From the NCBI GenBank assembly GCA_009917805.1, contig RGES01000067.1, positions 1 to 7,208 of the forward strand: 7,208 nt of DNA. The letters run 5' to 3'. Positions 1 to 6,910 of the stretch are shown here, one piece after another (position 1 is the stretch's first letter; the number at the start of each line of letters is the position of its first letter). This DNA comes from Verrucomicrobiota bacterium. Lineage in GTDB: Bacteria > Verrucomicrobiota > Verrucomicrobiia > Opitutales > UBA953. A model generated the notes under the pieces. The model ran no database searches and was not told the DNA's origin. It saw only the letters and a program-made list of their open reading frames with translations. Both the position numbers and the translations under genes were made by a program.

Positions 1-99
1 TTCGGCCCCTCCCTCGGCCTCCAGCTGATCTTCTGGAACATCGTCTTCCTCGCCCAGCTGGCCACGCGCTTCCTGATGGATTTCTGGAAGCACGTCTGA
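1..99 (+). CDS. C-terminal end of an unidentified membrane protein (5' truncated by the window)
   Basis: Frame 1 is open from the first base to a TGA at 97-99 and encodes the last 32 residues of a protein. The tail is strongly hydrophobic (LQLIFWNIVFLAQL core), with aromatic residues and a short basic end (FWKHV), which looks like a final transmembrane helix with a cytoplasmic tail. The stop lies only 7 bp before the ATG of the glycosidase gene, and no promoter or terminator is visible between them, so the two are probably co-transcribed. The family cannot be named from 32 residues; a transporter or a membrane-bound transferase would both fit. The coding call rests on the open frame, the composition and the operon-like spacing. 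Confidence 0.6.
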   Translation, partial: FGPSLGLQLIFWNIVFLAQLATRFLMDFWKHV

Positions 100-106
100 A
101 TCCGAC

Positions 107-1246
107 ATGAAACCGGGGCTTTGGACGCTTTGCTTGGCCTTGGCGGCTTTCGCTCAGGCCCAAGCACCTCGGCACCCTACCCTGTCCGGCAAGGTCGTCA
201 CAGGCTACCAGGGATGGTTCCGGGCCGAAGGCGACCCCAGCGGCCTCGGCTGGGTCCATTTCGGACCAGGGAAACTCTTTTCCACCGAAACCTATTCGTT
301 CGATCTCTGGCCTGACCTCCGCGATTTCCCCCCGGAAGAACGCTACCCGTCGCCGTTCAGATATGCCGATGGGCGCCAGGCCGACCTGTTCAGCAGCGCC
401 CATCCGGGAACCGTGCGGCGGCACTTCCGCTGGATGAACGAGTACGGCATCGATGGCGCGATGCTCCAACGCTTCGCGGTCGGCCTGGGCGGAAGTCGTA
501 ACGTCGACTCCCTGGACATGGTCCTGCGCCACTGCACCGACGCCGCCAACGCCGAAGGCCGCGCCCTGACGGTGATGTACGACCTCACCGGCCTATCCCC
601 CGAAAAATTCCGGACGGTCTCCGATGACTGGCGGCGTCTCGTCGCCAACGGTCAGACGAAGCAACCTTGCGCCCAGTTCCACCAAGGGAAGCCGCTCGTC
701 GCCGTCTGGGGCCTGGGGTTCAAGGAACGCCCGCCGGCGCTCAAGGAATGGGCCACGCTGCTCGCCGAGCTCAAGTCCACGGGCGCCGCGATCATGATCG
801 GCGTGCCCACCTACTGGCGCGAACAGAAGAACGATAGCGTGTCCGATCCGGCCTTGCACGACCTCATCCGCCGGGCCGATATCATCAGCCCCTGGACCGT
901 CGGGCGGTGCGATGATCCGAAAGGAGCGGCCGAACTGGCCAAGGAGGTCTGGGCGCCCGACATCGCCTGGTGTCGCACCAAGCAGAAGACTTACCTCCCG
1001 GTGATCTTTCCCGGTTTCAGCTGGAGCAACCTTTCCGCCTCGAAGGGCAAGAAAGCCCCGAAAAACGCCATTCCGCGCCTGGGAGGCCGCTTCCTGTGGT
1101 CACAGGCCGTCGCCGCCCGTGAAGCCGGCGCCAAATCCCTGTATATAGCGATGTTCGACGAAATTGACGAGGGAACCGCGATCATGAAATGCGGGGGCCC
1201 TCGTCCGGTCGGCAACTTCGTGGACCTTTCCCTGCCGAAACGCTGA
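107..1246 (+). CDS. Secreted GH71/GH99-like glycoside hydrolase
   Basis: The product has 379 residues. Residues 1-20 form a signal peptide (basic start, hydrophobic core, AQAQA cleavage region), so it is probably exported. Signatures I recognise from the GH71/GH99-like family appear in order: GYQGW (33-37), DLWPD (66-70), EYGIDGAMLQRF (112-123), YDLTG (158-162), GKPLVAVWGLGF (194-205), YLPVIFPGFSW (296-306) and DEIDEGTAI (351-359). The last block aligns with the NEWHEGTQI-type block of GH99 endo-mannosidases and WbsX-like proteins, placing Glu352 and Glu355 at the spacing of the two GH99 catalytic carboxylates. GH99 cuts internal alpha-mannosidic bonds and GH71 cuts alpha-1,3-glucan; the substrate here is unknown. 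The fold is a probable single (beta/alpha)8 barrel with no added binding module. The start is the only Met before the signal peptide. Shine-Dalgarno pairing is poor. The gene follows a membrane-protein gene by 7 bp and ends 6 bp from the convergent ppc stop. Confidence 0.85.
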   Translation: MKPGLWTLCLALAAFAQAQAPRHPTLSGKVVTGYQGWFRAEGDPSGLGWVHFGPGKLFSTETYSFDLWPDLRDFPPEERYPSPFRYADGRQADLFSSAHPGTVRRHFRWMNEYGIDGAMLQRFAVGLGGSRNVDSLDMVLRHCTDAANAEGRALTVMYDLTGLSPEKFRTVSDDWRRLVANGQTKQPCAQFHQGKPLVAVWGLGFKERPPALKEWATLLAELKSTGAAIMIGVPTYWREQKNDSVSDPALHDLIRRADIISPWTVGRCDDPKGAAELAKEVWAPDIAWCRTKQKTYLPVIFPGFSWSNLSASKGKKAPKNAIPRLGGRFLWSQAVAAREAGAKSLYIAMFDEIDEGTAIMKCGGPRPVGNFVDLSLPKR

Positions 1247-1257
1247 GCGACCTCAGC
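1242..1257. terminator. Perfect 6-bp inverted repeat spanning both convergent stop codons (possible weak bidirectional terminator)
   Basis: GCTGAG (1242-1247), a CGAC loop and CTCAGC (1252-1257) form a perfect stem. The glycosidase TGA (1244-1246) lies in one arm and the complement of the ppc TGA (1253-1255) in the other. Neither strand has a T-run after the stem, so it is not a classical intrinsic terminator. It is the only hairpin-like signal between the two converging genes; chance is a real alternative for so short a stem. Confidence 0.25.
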
Positions 1258-4000
1258 CCGTGGCCTGGAGGCCGGCGGCGATGGCGTTCAACGAGAGGAG
1301 CATCTGCGGCAGCAGCGCGTCGGCTTCCTTGCGGTCGCCGTCGGCCACCTTCTTGCGCCAGTCCTTGAGCAACGCCACCTGCTGTTCGTGCAGGAGGTCG
1401 ATCGCGGACTCGCGGAGGGCGATCACCTTGCGGAGACGCGGACGGCCTTCGCTGAGCTTGGAGCCGGAAAGCTCGTCGAGCATCCTGCGGGTCAGGTTGT
1501 GCTCGGCGAGGATGCGGTTCAGGAAGAGGCCACGCAGCTTCTTGTCGGTCACGAGCGCGCCGTAGAGCTTCATCATGCTGCGGTTGGAAGCCAGGACGCT
1601 GGTGGAGGCGTTCTTGAGCATGTAGCGCAGGGGCGGCCAATCGTCGTAGTTCTTGCGGATGATCTCGAAGCCCTTCGGGTCTTCTTCCTTGAGGCGGGCG
1701 AGCGCGGAGCCGACGCCATACCAGCCGGAGAGATAGAAGCGGGCCTGGCTCCAGGCGAAGACCCACGGGATGGCGCGGAGATCCTCGAGCGAGGCGGCGC
1801 CGGTGCGGCGCGACGGGCGGGAGCCGATGCGGCTGGCTTCGATCACGTCGATCGGGGTGGCCTGGCGGAAGAACTCGATGAACCGCGGGGTCTGGATCAG
1901 CGACTGATAGGCCTCGCGGGAAAACTCGGCGAGGCGGTCCATGACCTTGGCCTGACTGGCTTCGCTGCGGACGGCGACGTCATGCAGGAAGGTGTTCTGG
2001 GTCACGCCGGCGGTCAGCAGTTCGAGGTTGTTCACCGCGGTGATGTGGTTGGCGTACTTCTGCGTGATGCTCTCGCCCTGCTCGGTGACGCGCATCTCGC
2101 CCTGGATCGAACCCTGCGGAAGGGCGTCGATGAAGCGGTGCGTCGGACCGGCGCCACGGGAGATGGTGCCGCCACGGCCGTGGAAGAAGATGATGCGGAC
2201 GCCATGCTTCTCGCCGACGGCGGCGAGATTCTGCTGGGCGCGGTAGAGGTTCCAGAGGGAGGCGAGGATGCCGCCGTCCTTGTTCGAGTCGGAGTAGCCG
2301 ATCATGACCTGCTGGGTAAGGCCGTCGGTGATGCCGGCGTCGCGACGGGCCTGCAGCGTCCGCTTGGTCATCGGGTGCGACAGGAACGCATCCATGATGC
2401 CCGTGCTGCGCTCAAGGTCGCCGATGGTCTCGAAGAGCGGGACGACAGGAAGCAGACAGTAGGCGTCTTCGGAACCGCCGGCGGTCAGGCCGGCCTCACG
2501 GGCGAGGAGATAGACGGACAACAGGTCCGAGACCGAACGGGTCATGCTGACGATCAGCGACCCGAGGCCGGCGGAACCATACTGGTTGATGTGCGTGACG
2601 AGGGCGCGGTGGCAGGCGACCACGGCGTCGGCTTCCGGGCCGATGCTCGCCTGCTCGCGGAGGAACGGACGGGTCGAACGGAGTTCGGAGTCGAGGAAAC
2701 CGAGGCGGCGGGATTCGTCCCACTGCGAGTAGTTCGTGTCATCCTGGCCGGTGGCGGCGAGGAGCTGGCCGATGGCCTTGTCGTGGAAGGCGCTGTTCTG
2801 GCGGATATCCAGGCAGGCCATGTGGAAGCCGAAGGTACGGAGGAAACGGAGGAGCGGATCGAGCTCCGCGCGGGCGATGCGACCGGCGCCCACTTCGACC
2901 AAGGTCTCGCGGAGGAACAGCAGGTCGGCGATGACGCCCTCGGGCGTCCGATGCTGACCGTGGCCGAGTTCGCCTTCGACGTTCGGCAAACGCAGGCGGA
3001 TCAGGTTGATGTACTGGCGCCAGGTCTCGCCGATGTTGCGCTTCATCGCGGCCTCGCCGGCTTCGCCATGGAAGGCGGCGTGCTTGGCGACCTGACGCGT
3101 GAAGACGGCCGGAGGCTCCTGCAGATGGTCGCCGAGCGACAGGCGCTGACCGAGGGTCTCGAGGCGCTCGTTGCAGATCGCGATGGCGGTGGAGCGGAAA
3201 AGGTTGAGGGCGCGGGTCGTGACTTCGGCCGTGACCAGCGGGTGGCCGTCGCGGTCACCGCCGACCCAGGTGCCGAGGACGATCTGGGGCAAGGAATCCG
3301 GGTGTTCGACGCGGGCCGGGTCGAGGCCGGCCTCTTCCCAGGCCTGGCGCAGGCGAAGATCCATGCTGACCACGGCATCCGGGAAGACCTTCGACAGGAA
3401 GTAATTGATGTTCCGGAGCTCAGAAGCCACGTCGGGCTTCTGGTGATAGATCTCGCCGGTACGCCACAGACGTTCGAGGGCGACCTTGATCTCCTCGCGG
3501 ATCGCGCGCTGTTCCGCGACGGTCCACATGTTGTTCTCGCGACGGACGAGGAGCTTGTAGATCTCGCGATGGATCTCGAGGACGGTGGCGCGCTTGGCTT
3601 CGGTCGGGTGCGCGGTGAGCACCGGCTCGACGCGCATGCGGTTCAGGCGCTTGGCGATCTGCTTGTCGGTCAGGCCGGCGGCGACGAGGGCGCGGAGCGC
3701 GCGCCCCCAGGAACCGGGATCCGAGGCGAGGCCGTGCTTGTCTTCGCGGAGACGCTTGGACTGCGCGGAGGCGTTCTCCTCGACCATGTTGAGGAGCTGG
3801 AAGGCGATCGAATACGCCTGCACGCCGCGGTAGGAGAAGATCTGGACGCCGCGCAGCTTGCGCTTGCCCATCCACGGCAAGGTGCCGGCGAGGTCCTTAT
3901 GGTCGAGCTGCTCGAGCACCTCGACGAAACACGTCATCATGAAGTCGAGGTCCTTGTCGACTTTCTTAAGCCCGCGGGCGAGGTCGTTGCTGATGGCCAT
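1253..4000 (-). CDS. ppc: Phosphoenolpyruvate carboxylase
   Basis: This cytosolic enzyme joins bicarbonate to phosphoenolpyruvate, giving oxaloacetate and phosphate, and so refills the TCA cycle. Numbered from the start chosen here (915 residues, normal for the family), the signatures are VLTAHPTE (127-134, catalytic His131), GGDRDGHP (247-254), MIGYSDSNKDGG (566-577), FHGRGGTISRG (606-616, His607 and Arg615), GSRPSRR (726-732), RAIPWVFAWSQAR (742-754) and the C-terminal IAAGLQATG. All core catalytic motifs are intact. The reading frame stays open upstream to an ATG at 4108, but that would overlap the divergent helicase gene by 13 bp and add 36 residues with no family character. The ATG at 4000 (MAISNDLARGLKK) fits better, although no Shine-Dalgarno sequence precedes it. 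Oddity: the canonical C-terminal NTG is ATG, and the E. coli Lys773 position appears to be Ser, suggesting altered aspartate inhibition. Identification is secure; the start is fairly secure. Confidence 0.97.
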   Translation of the reverse strand: MAISNDLARGLKKVDKDLDFMMTCFVEVLEQLDHKDLAGTLPWMGKRKLRGVQIFSYRGVQAYSIAFQLLNMVEENASAQSKRLREDKHGLASDPGSWGRALRALVAAGLTDKQIAKRLNRMRVEPVLTAHPTEAKRATVLEIHREIYKLLVRRENNMWTVAEQRAIREEIKVALERLWRTGEIYHQKPDVASELRNINYFLSKVFPDAVVSMDLRLRQAWEEAGLDPARVEHPDSLPQIVLGTWVGGDRDGHPLVTAEVTTRALNLFRSTAIAICNERLETLGQRLSLGDHLQEPPAVFTRQVAKHAAFHGEAGEAAMKRNIGETWRQYINLIRLRLPNVEGELGHGQHRTPEGVIADLLFLRETLVEVGAGRIARAELDPLLRFLRTFGFHMACLDIRQNSAFHDKAIGQLLAATGQDDTNYSQWDESRRLGFLDSELRSTRPFLREQASIGPEADAVVACHRALVTHINQYGSAGLGSLIVSMTRSVSDLLSVYLLAREAGLTAGGSEDAYCLLPVVPLFETIGDLERSTGIMDAFLSHPMTKRTLQARRDAGITDGLTQQVMIGYSDSNKDGGILASLWNLYRAQQNLAAVGEKHGVRIIFFHGRGGTISRGAGPTHRFIDALPQGSIQGEMRVTEQGESITQKYANHITAVNNLELLTAGVTQNTFLHDVAVRSEASQAKVMDRLAEFSREAYQSLIQTPRFIEFFRQATPIDVIEASRIGSRPSRRTGAASLEDLRAIPWVFAWSQARFYLSGWYGVGSALARLKEEDPKGFEIIRKNYDDWPPLRYMLKNASTSVLASNRSMMKLYGALVTDKKLRGLFLNRILAEHNLTRRMLDELSGSKLSEGRPRLRKVIALRESAIDLLHEQQVALLKDWRKKVADGDRKEADALLPQMLLSLNAIAAGLQATG

Positions 4001-4095
4001 GCGACAGGAGTCGTAGCACGGGCTCAGGAAATGTCGCAACCGCAAACCCCCTCGGCTTGCGTCTAAGGCCTTCCGCACTTTGATGGAAAGTCGCC
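4001..4095. promoter_or_regulatory. Divergent promoter region between ppc and the helicase gene
   Basis: These 95 bp separate two genes transcribed outward, so they should hold both promoters. No hexamer pair matches the sigma70 consensus well. On the minus strand a TTGCGA lies 18 bp from a weak TACGAC, which would leave a very short ppc leader. On the plus strand GGAAAG (4086-4090 plus the preceding G-rich position) ends 5 bases before the helicase ATG and is the only weak Shine-Dalgarno candidate. The region also holds a two-block element shared with the other divergent gap, and a short CGCAA/TTGCG inverted repeat (4041-4045 and 4057-4061) around its GC-rich block. Confidence 0.45.
4043..4071 (-). 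repeat. Copy 1 of a shared two-block intergenic element (AGGCCTT ... CCGAGGGGGTTTG)
   Basis: Read on the minus strand, AGGCCTT is followed after a short gap by CCGAGGGGGTTTG. The same two blocks in the same order and orientation occur at 6846-6875 in the other divergent intergenic gap, with one G fewer. I see no further copy in the window. It may be a promoter or operator component or a dispersed repeat. It lies 42 bp upstream of the ppc start and 24 bp upstream of the helicase start. Confidence 0.4.
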
Positions 4096-6201
4096 ATGTC
4101 GGACTCACGGCTCATCCTCCCCGACCTCTGGCAGCAGGACGCCCTCCGGGCCCTCCGCCAAGGCGAGGACGTGGTGATCCAAGCTCCGACGGGCGCAGGC
4201 AAGACCCACGTCTTCGAACTGCTCATCAAAGGGGGGCACAAGGGCCAGGCGGTCTACACGGTGCCCACCCGGGCCTTGGCCAACGACAAGCGGGCCGAAT
4301 GGCAGGCCTTGGGCTGGGACGTCGGCATCGCGACGGGCGATGTCAGCGACAACCTTGGCGCCCCGGTGATTGTGGCCACCCTGGAGACCCAGCGGCATCG
4401 CTTCCTCGAGGGCCGACACCCCGATCTCCTCGTCGTCGACGAATACCAGATGCTGGCCGACAGCCGCCGAGGCGCCGCTTACGAGACCGTCCTGGCCATC
4501 GCCCCACCCTCCACCCAGCTCCTCCTGCTGAGCGGCAGCGTCTCCAACCCCAAGGCCGTCGCGGAATGGCTCCGCGGGCTTGGCCGCAAGGTGACCCTGA
4601 TCGAGGAACACACCCGACCCATCCCCCTCGAAGAGGTCTCCCTGGATGCCCTGGAGACCCGTGAGCCGGCCGGGATCAAAGGCCACATCGCCCGGGCGGT
4701 GATCAGGGCAGTGCTGGCCGACCTAGGCCCTGTCCTAGTCTTTGCCCCCCGCCGCCGGGCGGCAGAACAGATCGCCCGCGACATCGCCGCCGGCCTTCCC
4801 CTCGGTACCGGCCCCCAGCTCTCCCCTAGCCAGCGGGCCATGGCCGGCGATGACCTGAACCGGCTGCTCCGCCAAGGCGTCGGCCTGCACCACAGCGGAC
4901 TGACCTTCGATCAGCGCACGGAACTCATCGAACCTTGGGCCAAGGCCGGCAAGTTGAGCGTCGTGGTCGCCACCACGGGCCTCGCCTCGGGCATCAACTT
5001 CTCCCTCCGCTCGGTGCTCGTCACCGATCGCCGTTACGCCGCCGAACACGCCGAACGCGAAGTACGCCCGGACGAACTGCTCCAGATGTTCGGCCGCGCC
5101 GGTCGCCGCGGCCTCGATGATCGCGGCTTCGCCCTCTGGACGGGCGACAGCCCCCGCCTCGGCGAAGCGAAGCCCCTTCAGCTCAAGCGCAGCGACGCCC
5201 TCGACTGGCCGGCTTTCCTCTCGGTGATGCGGCGGGCCGAGGAACCGAAGTCCGTCGCGACCAAGCTCGCTCAGTCGCTCTTCACCCGCGAACCGATCGA
5301 CCTCGCCTTGGATCGGCTCGACGAAGACCTGCCGACCGACCTGCCCGCCCCGGTCGCGGGCACGACGCGTCACATCCATGAGATCTGCGGGCGCAACGGC
5401 ACCTGGCAACGCGAACGCCCGACGCACCTCGTCCCGCTTTCGCAGGCGCTCATCTACGTCAAGGACACCTGGCATCCGGCCCTTTCCAAGCCTGACTCAT
5501 TGCGCGGGCGCGACAGCGTCCAGGTGAAGCTCGACTACTCCCGCGCCGACGTCCGTGTCTGGCCCGACGCGGACAACCACCCGCTCATCAATCCGCCCCG
5601 CCGACAGGTCGAGAAGCAGGACATCAACCTCCGCGAAGTCCTCGGCGGCGGCACGCTTCACACGGCCCGCGCCGGGCGGCTCTGGAAAAAGCTCGGCCTG
5701 ATCGATACGGCCGGCCGCCCGACCGAACGTGGCCACATCGCCTCGCTCTTCCAGCACGGCGAAGGCCTCGCCGTCGCCGCCGCCCTCGAAGACCATGCCT
5801 ACGATGCCCATGCGATCGCCTGGGACCTCGCCGAGCTCCGGGCCGGCGAACGCGTGGCCTCGGCCGGACGCAACTCCAGCCGCCTCGGCGCCTGCTGTCG
5901 CCTGGCCTACAAATCGCTGACCGCCGAGGGCTATCTCCGCGAGGGTCTGCCCGCCGGCTTCGGCGAAGGCTGCGCCGAGGCGCTGAAAGGCTTCGCCCTG
6001 CACGGCAAGATCACGCCCGTCGACGCCGAAGGCCACGGCCCAGGTCAGGGCGACCTCGAACGCGCCGTGCTCGAATGGCGCAGCACCCTGCAGCTCATCG
6101 CGCACGGTCCCGCCCATCCTTCGCCACGTTGGCAGGAACTACGCACGGCCGCCCAGGACGTGCTCGGACGCATCCTCGGACCGTCGGCCTCGGGCCGCTG
6201 A
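4096..6201 (+). CDS. SF2 DExH-type helicase, Ski2/SUV3-like, with an uncharacterised C-terminal region
   Basis: The product is a 701-residue cytosolic protein, most likely an ATP-driven RNA (possibly DNA) helicase. SF2 motifs appear in order: Gln-containing region near 13-14, motif I APTGAGKT (30-37, Lys36), Ia PTRALANDK (57-65), Ib-like VATLET (93-98), II DEYQ (115-118), III SGS (146-148), IV VLVFAPRR (213-220), GVGLHHSGL (261-269), V ATTGLASGINF (292-302) and VI QMFGRAGRRG (330-339). HHSGL and GRAGRRG are typical of the Ski2/Mtr4/Hel308 group. Motif II is DEYQ rather than DEVH or DEIH, and its setting (DEYQMLADSRRG) recalls SUV3 (DEIQM..D..RG). Residues from about 360 to 701 match nothing I can name; 521-566 (RLWKKLGLIDTAGRPTERG onward) look like a winged-helix segment. 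The gene starts almost directly at the RecA1 fold. It is divergent from ppc and convergent with the SGNH gene. Family assignment is firm, the substrate unknown. Confidence 0.9.
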   Translation: MSDSRLILPDLWQQDALRALRQGEDVVIQAPTGAGKTHVFELLIKGGHKGQAVYTVPTRALANDKRAEWQALGWDVGIATGDVSDNLGAPVIVATLETQRHRFLEGRHPDLLVVDEYQMLADSRRGAAYETVLAIAPPSTQLLLLSGSVSNPKAVAEWLRGLGRKVTLIEEHTRPIPLEEVSLDALETREPAGIKGHIARAVIRAVLADLGPVLVFAPRRRAAEQIARDIAAGLPLGTGPQLSPSQRAMAGDDLNRLLRQGVGLHHSGLTFDQRTELIEPWAKAGKLSVVVATTGLASGINFSLRSVLVTDRRYAAEHAEREVRPDELLQMFGRAGRRGLDDRGFALWTGDSPRLGEAKPLQLKRSDALDWPAFLSVMRRAEEPKSVATKLAQSLFTREPIDLALDRLDEDLPTDLPAPVAGTTRHIHEICGRNGTWQRERPTHLVPLSQALIYVKDTWHPALSKPDSLRGRDSVQVKLDYSRADVRVWPDADNHPLINPPRRQVEKQDINLREVLGGGTLHTARAGRLWKKLGLIDTAGRPTERGHIASLFQHGEGLAVAAALEDHAYDAHAIAWDLAELRAGERVASAGRNSSRLGACCRLAYKSLTAEGYLREGLPAGFGEGCAEALKGFALHGKITPVDAEGHGPGQGDLERAVLEWRSTLQLIAHGPAHPSPRWQELRTAAQDVLGRILGPSASGR

Positions 6202-6204
6202 GGC
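6187..6204. terminator. Short inverted repeat at the helicase/SGNH convergent junction (weak terminator candidate)
   Basis: GCCTC (6187-6191) pairs with GAGGC (6200-6204) across an 8-base loop. The helicase TGA (6199-6201) falls in the loop and second arm, and the SGNH stop codon begins at the next base. There is no convincing T-run on either strand. With a 5-bp stem in GC-rich DNA, chance is likely. Confidence 0.15.
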
Positions 6205-6831
6205 TTACTTGCCCGCGATCGCCTTCGCCGCGGCCTTGGCCATCTCACCGGCGCCGGCGGTGTTCGGGTGCACGCGATCCGGCAGCAGCTCGGGGAACTT
6301 CTCGAGCGCCGCATGCATGTCGATCACGCCGCAGCCGAGTTCCTTCGCGAGCGCGTCGACGCGCGGGATCTCCTTCTGGATGTTCTCTTCGTTGATGCCG
6401 TAGTTGCCCTTGCCGGGGACCGGCACCGGGCGGCAGACGAACACCTTCGGTTTGGACTTCAGGGACTGAAAAGATTTCACGAGTTCGCGATAATCGGCGT
6501 CGAACTCAGCCTCGAACTTCCAGTTCTGCGGCTTGGTGTCGTTGGTGCCGAGCATGATGACCACGATCGACGGCTCCATCGCGAGGGCGTCCTGATATTT
6601 CTTCTCCTTCCAGTAAGGGAAGTCGCCCTTCTTGAGGAGAGTGCGTCCGCTGACGCCGAAATTGCCGACCTGATAGCCGTCACCGAGCAAGCCCTGCAGC
6701 TGGGCCGGATAGGACTTACCCTTCTGGGCACCGGAGCCCAGGGTGATGCTATCGCCGACGCAGGCGACTTTGATGGGTTCGGCGGCGCGGGCGGTCATGA
6801 GGGAAAACAAGGCGAGGAGGAGGATTCGCAT
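6205..6831 (-). CDS. Secreted SGNH/GDSL-family hydrolase (esterase or acetylesterase type)
   Basis: The product has 208 residues, a usual size for a single-domain SGNH hydrolase. Residues 1-17 form a signal peptide (MRILLLALFSLM core, ARAA cleavage region), giving a periplasmic or secreted enzyme. All four conserved blocks are present: block I GDSITLG (26-32, nucleophile Ser28), block II FGVSGRT (58-64, Gly59 in the oxyanion hole), block III LGTND (94-98, Asn97) and block V DRVHPN (185-190, Asp185 and His188). An intact triad argues for an active ester hydrolase. Relatives remove acetyl or other acyl groups from sugars or cleave lipid esters; the substrate cannot be read here. The start is the ATG just before the signal peptide. 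A weak AGGG lies about 7 bases upstream. The gene is divergent from rnpB and convergent with the helicase gene. Polysaccharide deacylation alongside the secreted glycosidase is possible, but the two are not in one operon. Confidence 0.92.
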   Translation of the reverse strand: MRILLLALFSLMTARAAEPIKVACVGDSITLGSGAQKGKSYPAQLQGLLGDGYQVGNFGVSGRTLLKKGDFPYWKEKKYQDALAMEPSIVVIMLGTNDTKPQNWKFEAEFDADYRELVKSFQSLKSKPKVFVCRPVPVPGKGNYGINEENIQKEIPRVDALAKELGCGVIDMHAALEKFPELLPDRVHPNTAGAGEMAKAAAKAIAGK

Positions 6832-6910
6832 GGGGTAGCCCTAATCAAACCCCTCGGAAGCCCGTTCCAAGGCCTAAGTCACGGCTTTTGCCCTTCCCTG
6901 CGGGGCCGCC
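6832..6910. promoter_or_regulatory. Divergent promoter region between the SGNH hydrolase gene and rnpB
   Basis: About 80 bp separate the two outward-transcribed genes. On the minus strand TTGGAA followed 16-17 bp later by a weak TTGATT is a possible promoter for the SGNH gene, with a leader of roughly 10 bases. On the plus strand, TTGCCC (near 6889) is a possible -35 for rnpB, but no good -10 sits at the right distance. The second copy of the shared two-block element occupies 6846-6875. Assignments are tentative. Confidence 0.35.
6846..6875 (-). repeat. Copy 2 of the shared two-block intergenic element (AGGCCTT ... CCGAGGGGTTTG)
   Basis: On the minus strand AGGCCTT is followed by CCGAGGGGTTTG, matching the element at 4043-4071 with one fewer G and a gap two bases longer. 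Weaker similarity (an ACG between the blocks, and CAC then TTTG beyond AAGGCCT on the plus strand) extends the match. It lies 14 bp upstream of the SGNH hydrolase start codon. Confidence 0.4.

Noticed and set aside
1388..4066. An 892-codon open frame on the plus strand opposite ppc
   Set aside because: It is exactly in codon register with ppc, where antisense stops arise only opposite TTA, CTA and TCA codons. A GC-rich gene avoids these codons, so the frame stays open. Its translation is a repetitive Glu/Asp/Gly/Ala/Val mixture with no family motif, while ppc is unmistakable.
4000..4108. A longer ppc start at 4108
   Set aside because: It would overlap the divergent helicase start by 13 bp, leave no promoter space and add residues unlike PEPC N-termini.
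4105..6117. Three consecutive minus-strand open frames opposite the helicase gene
   Set aside because: They are also in codon register with the helicase and are interrupted only where it uses rare codons, such as the two CTA codons near 4723-4738 and a TCA near 5497. They are composition shadows.
6215..6222. Palindrome GCGATCGC near the SGNH stop codon
   Set aside because: A single 8-bp palindrome inside coding sequence in GC-rich DNA; no repeated pattern supports a function.
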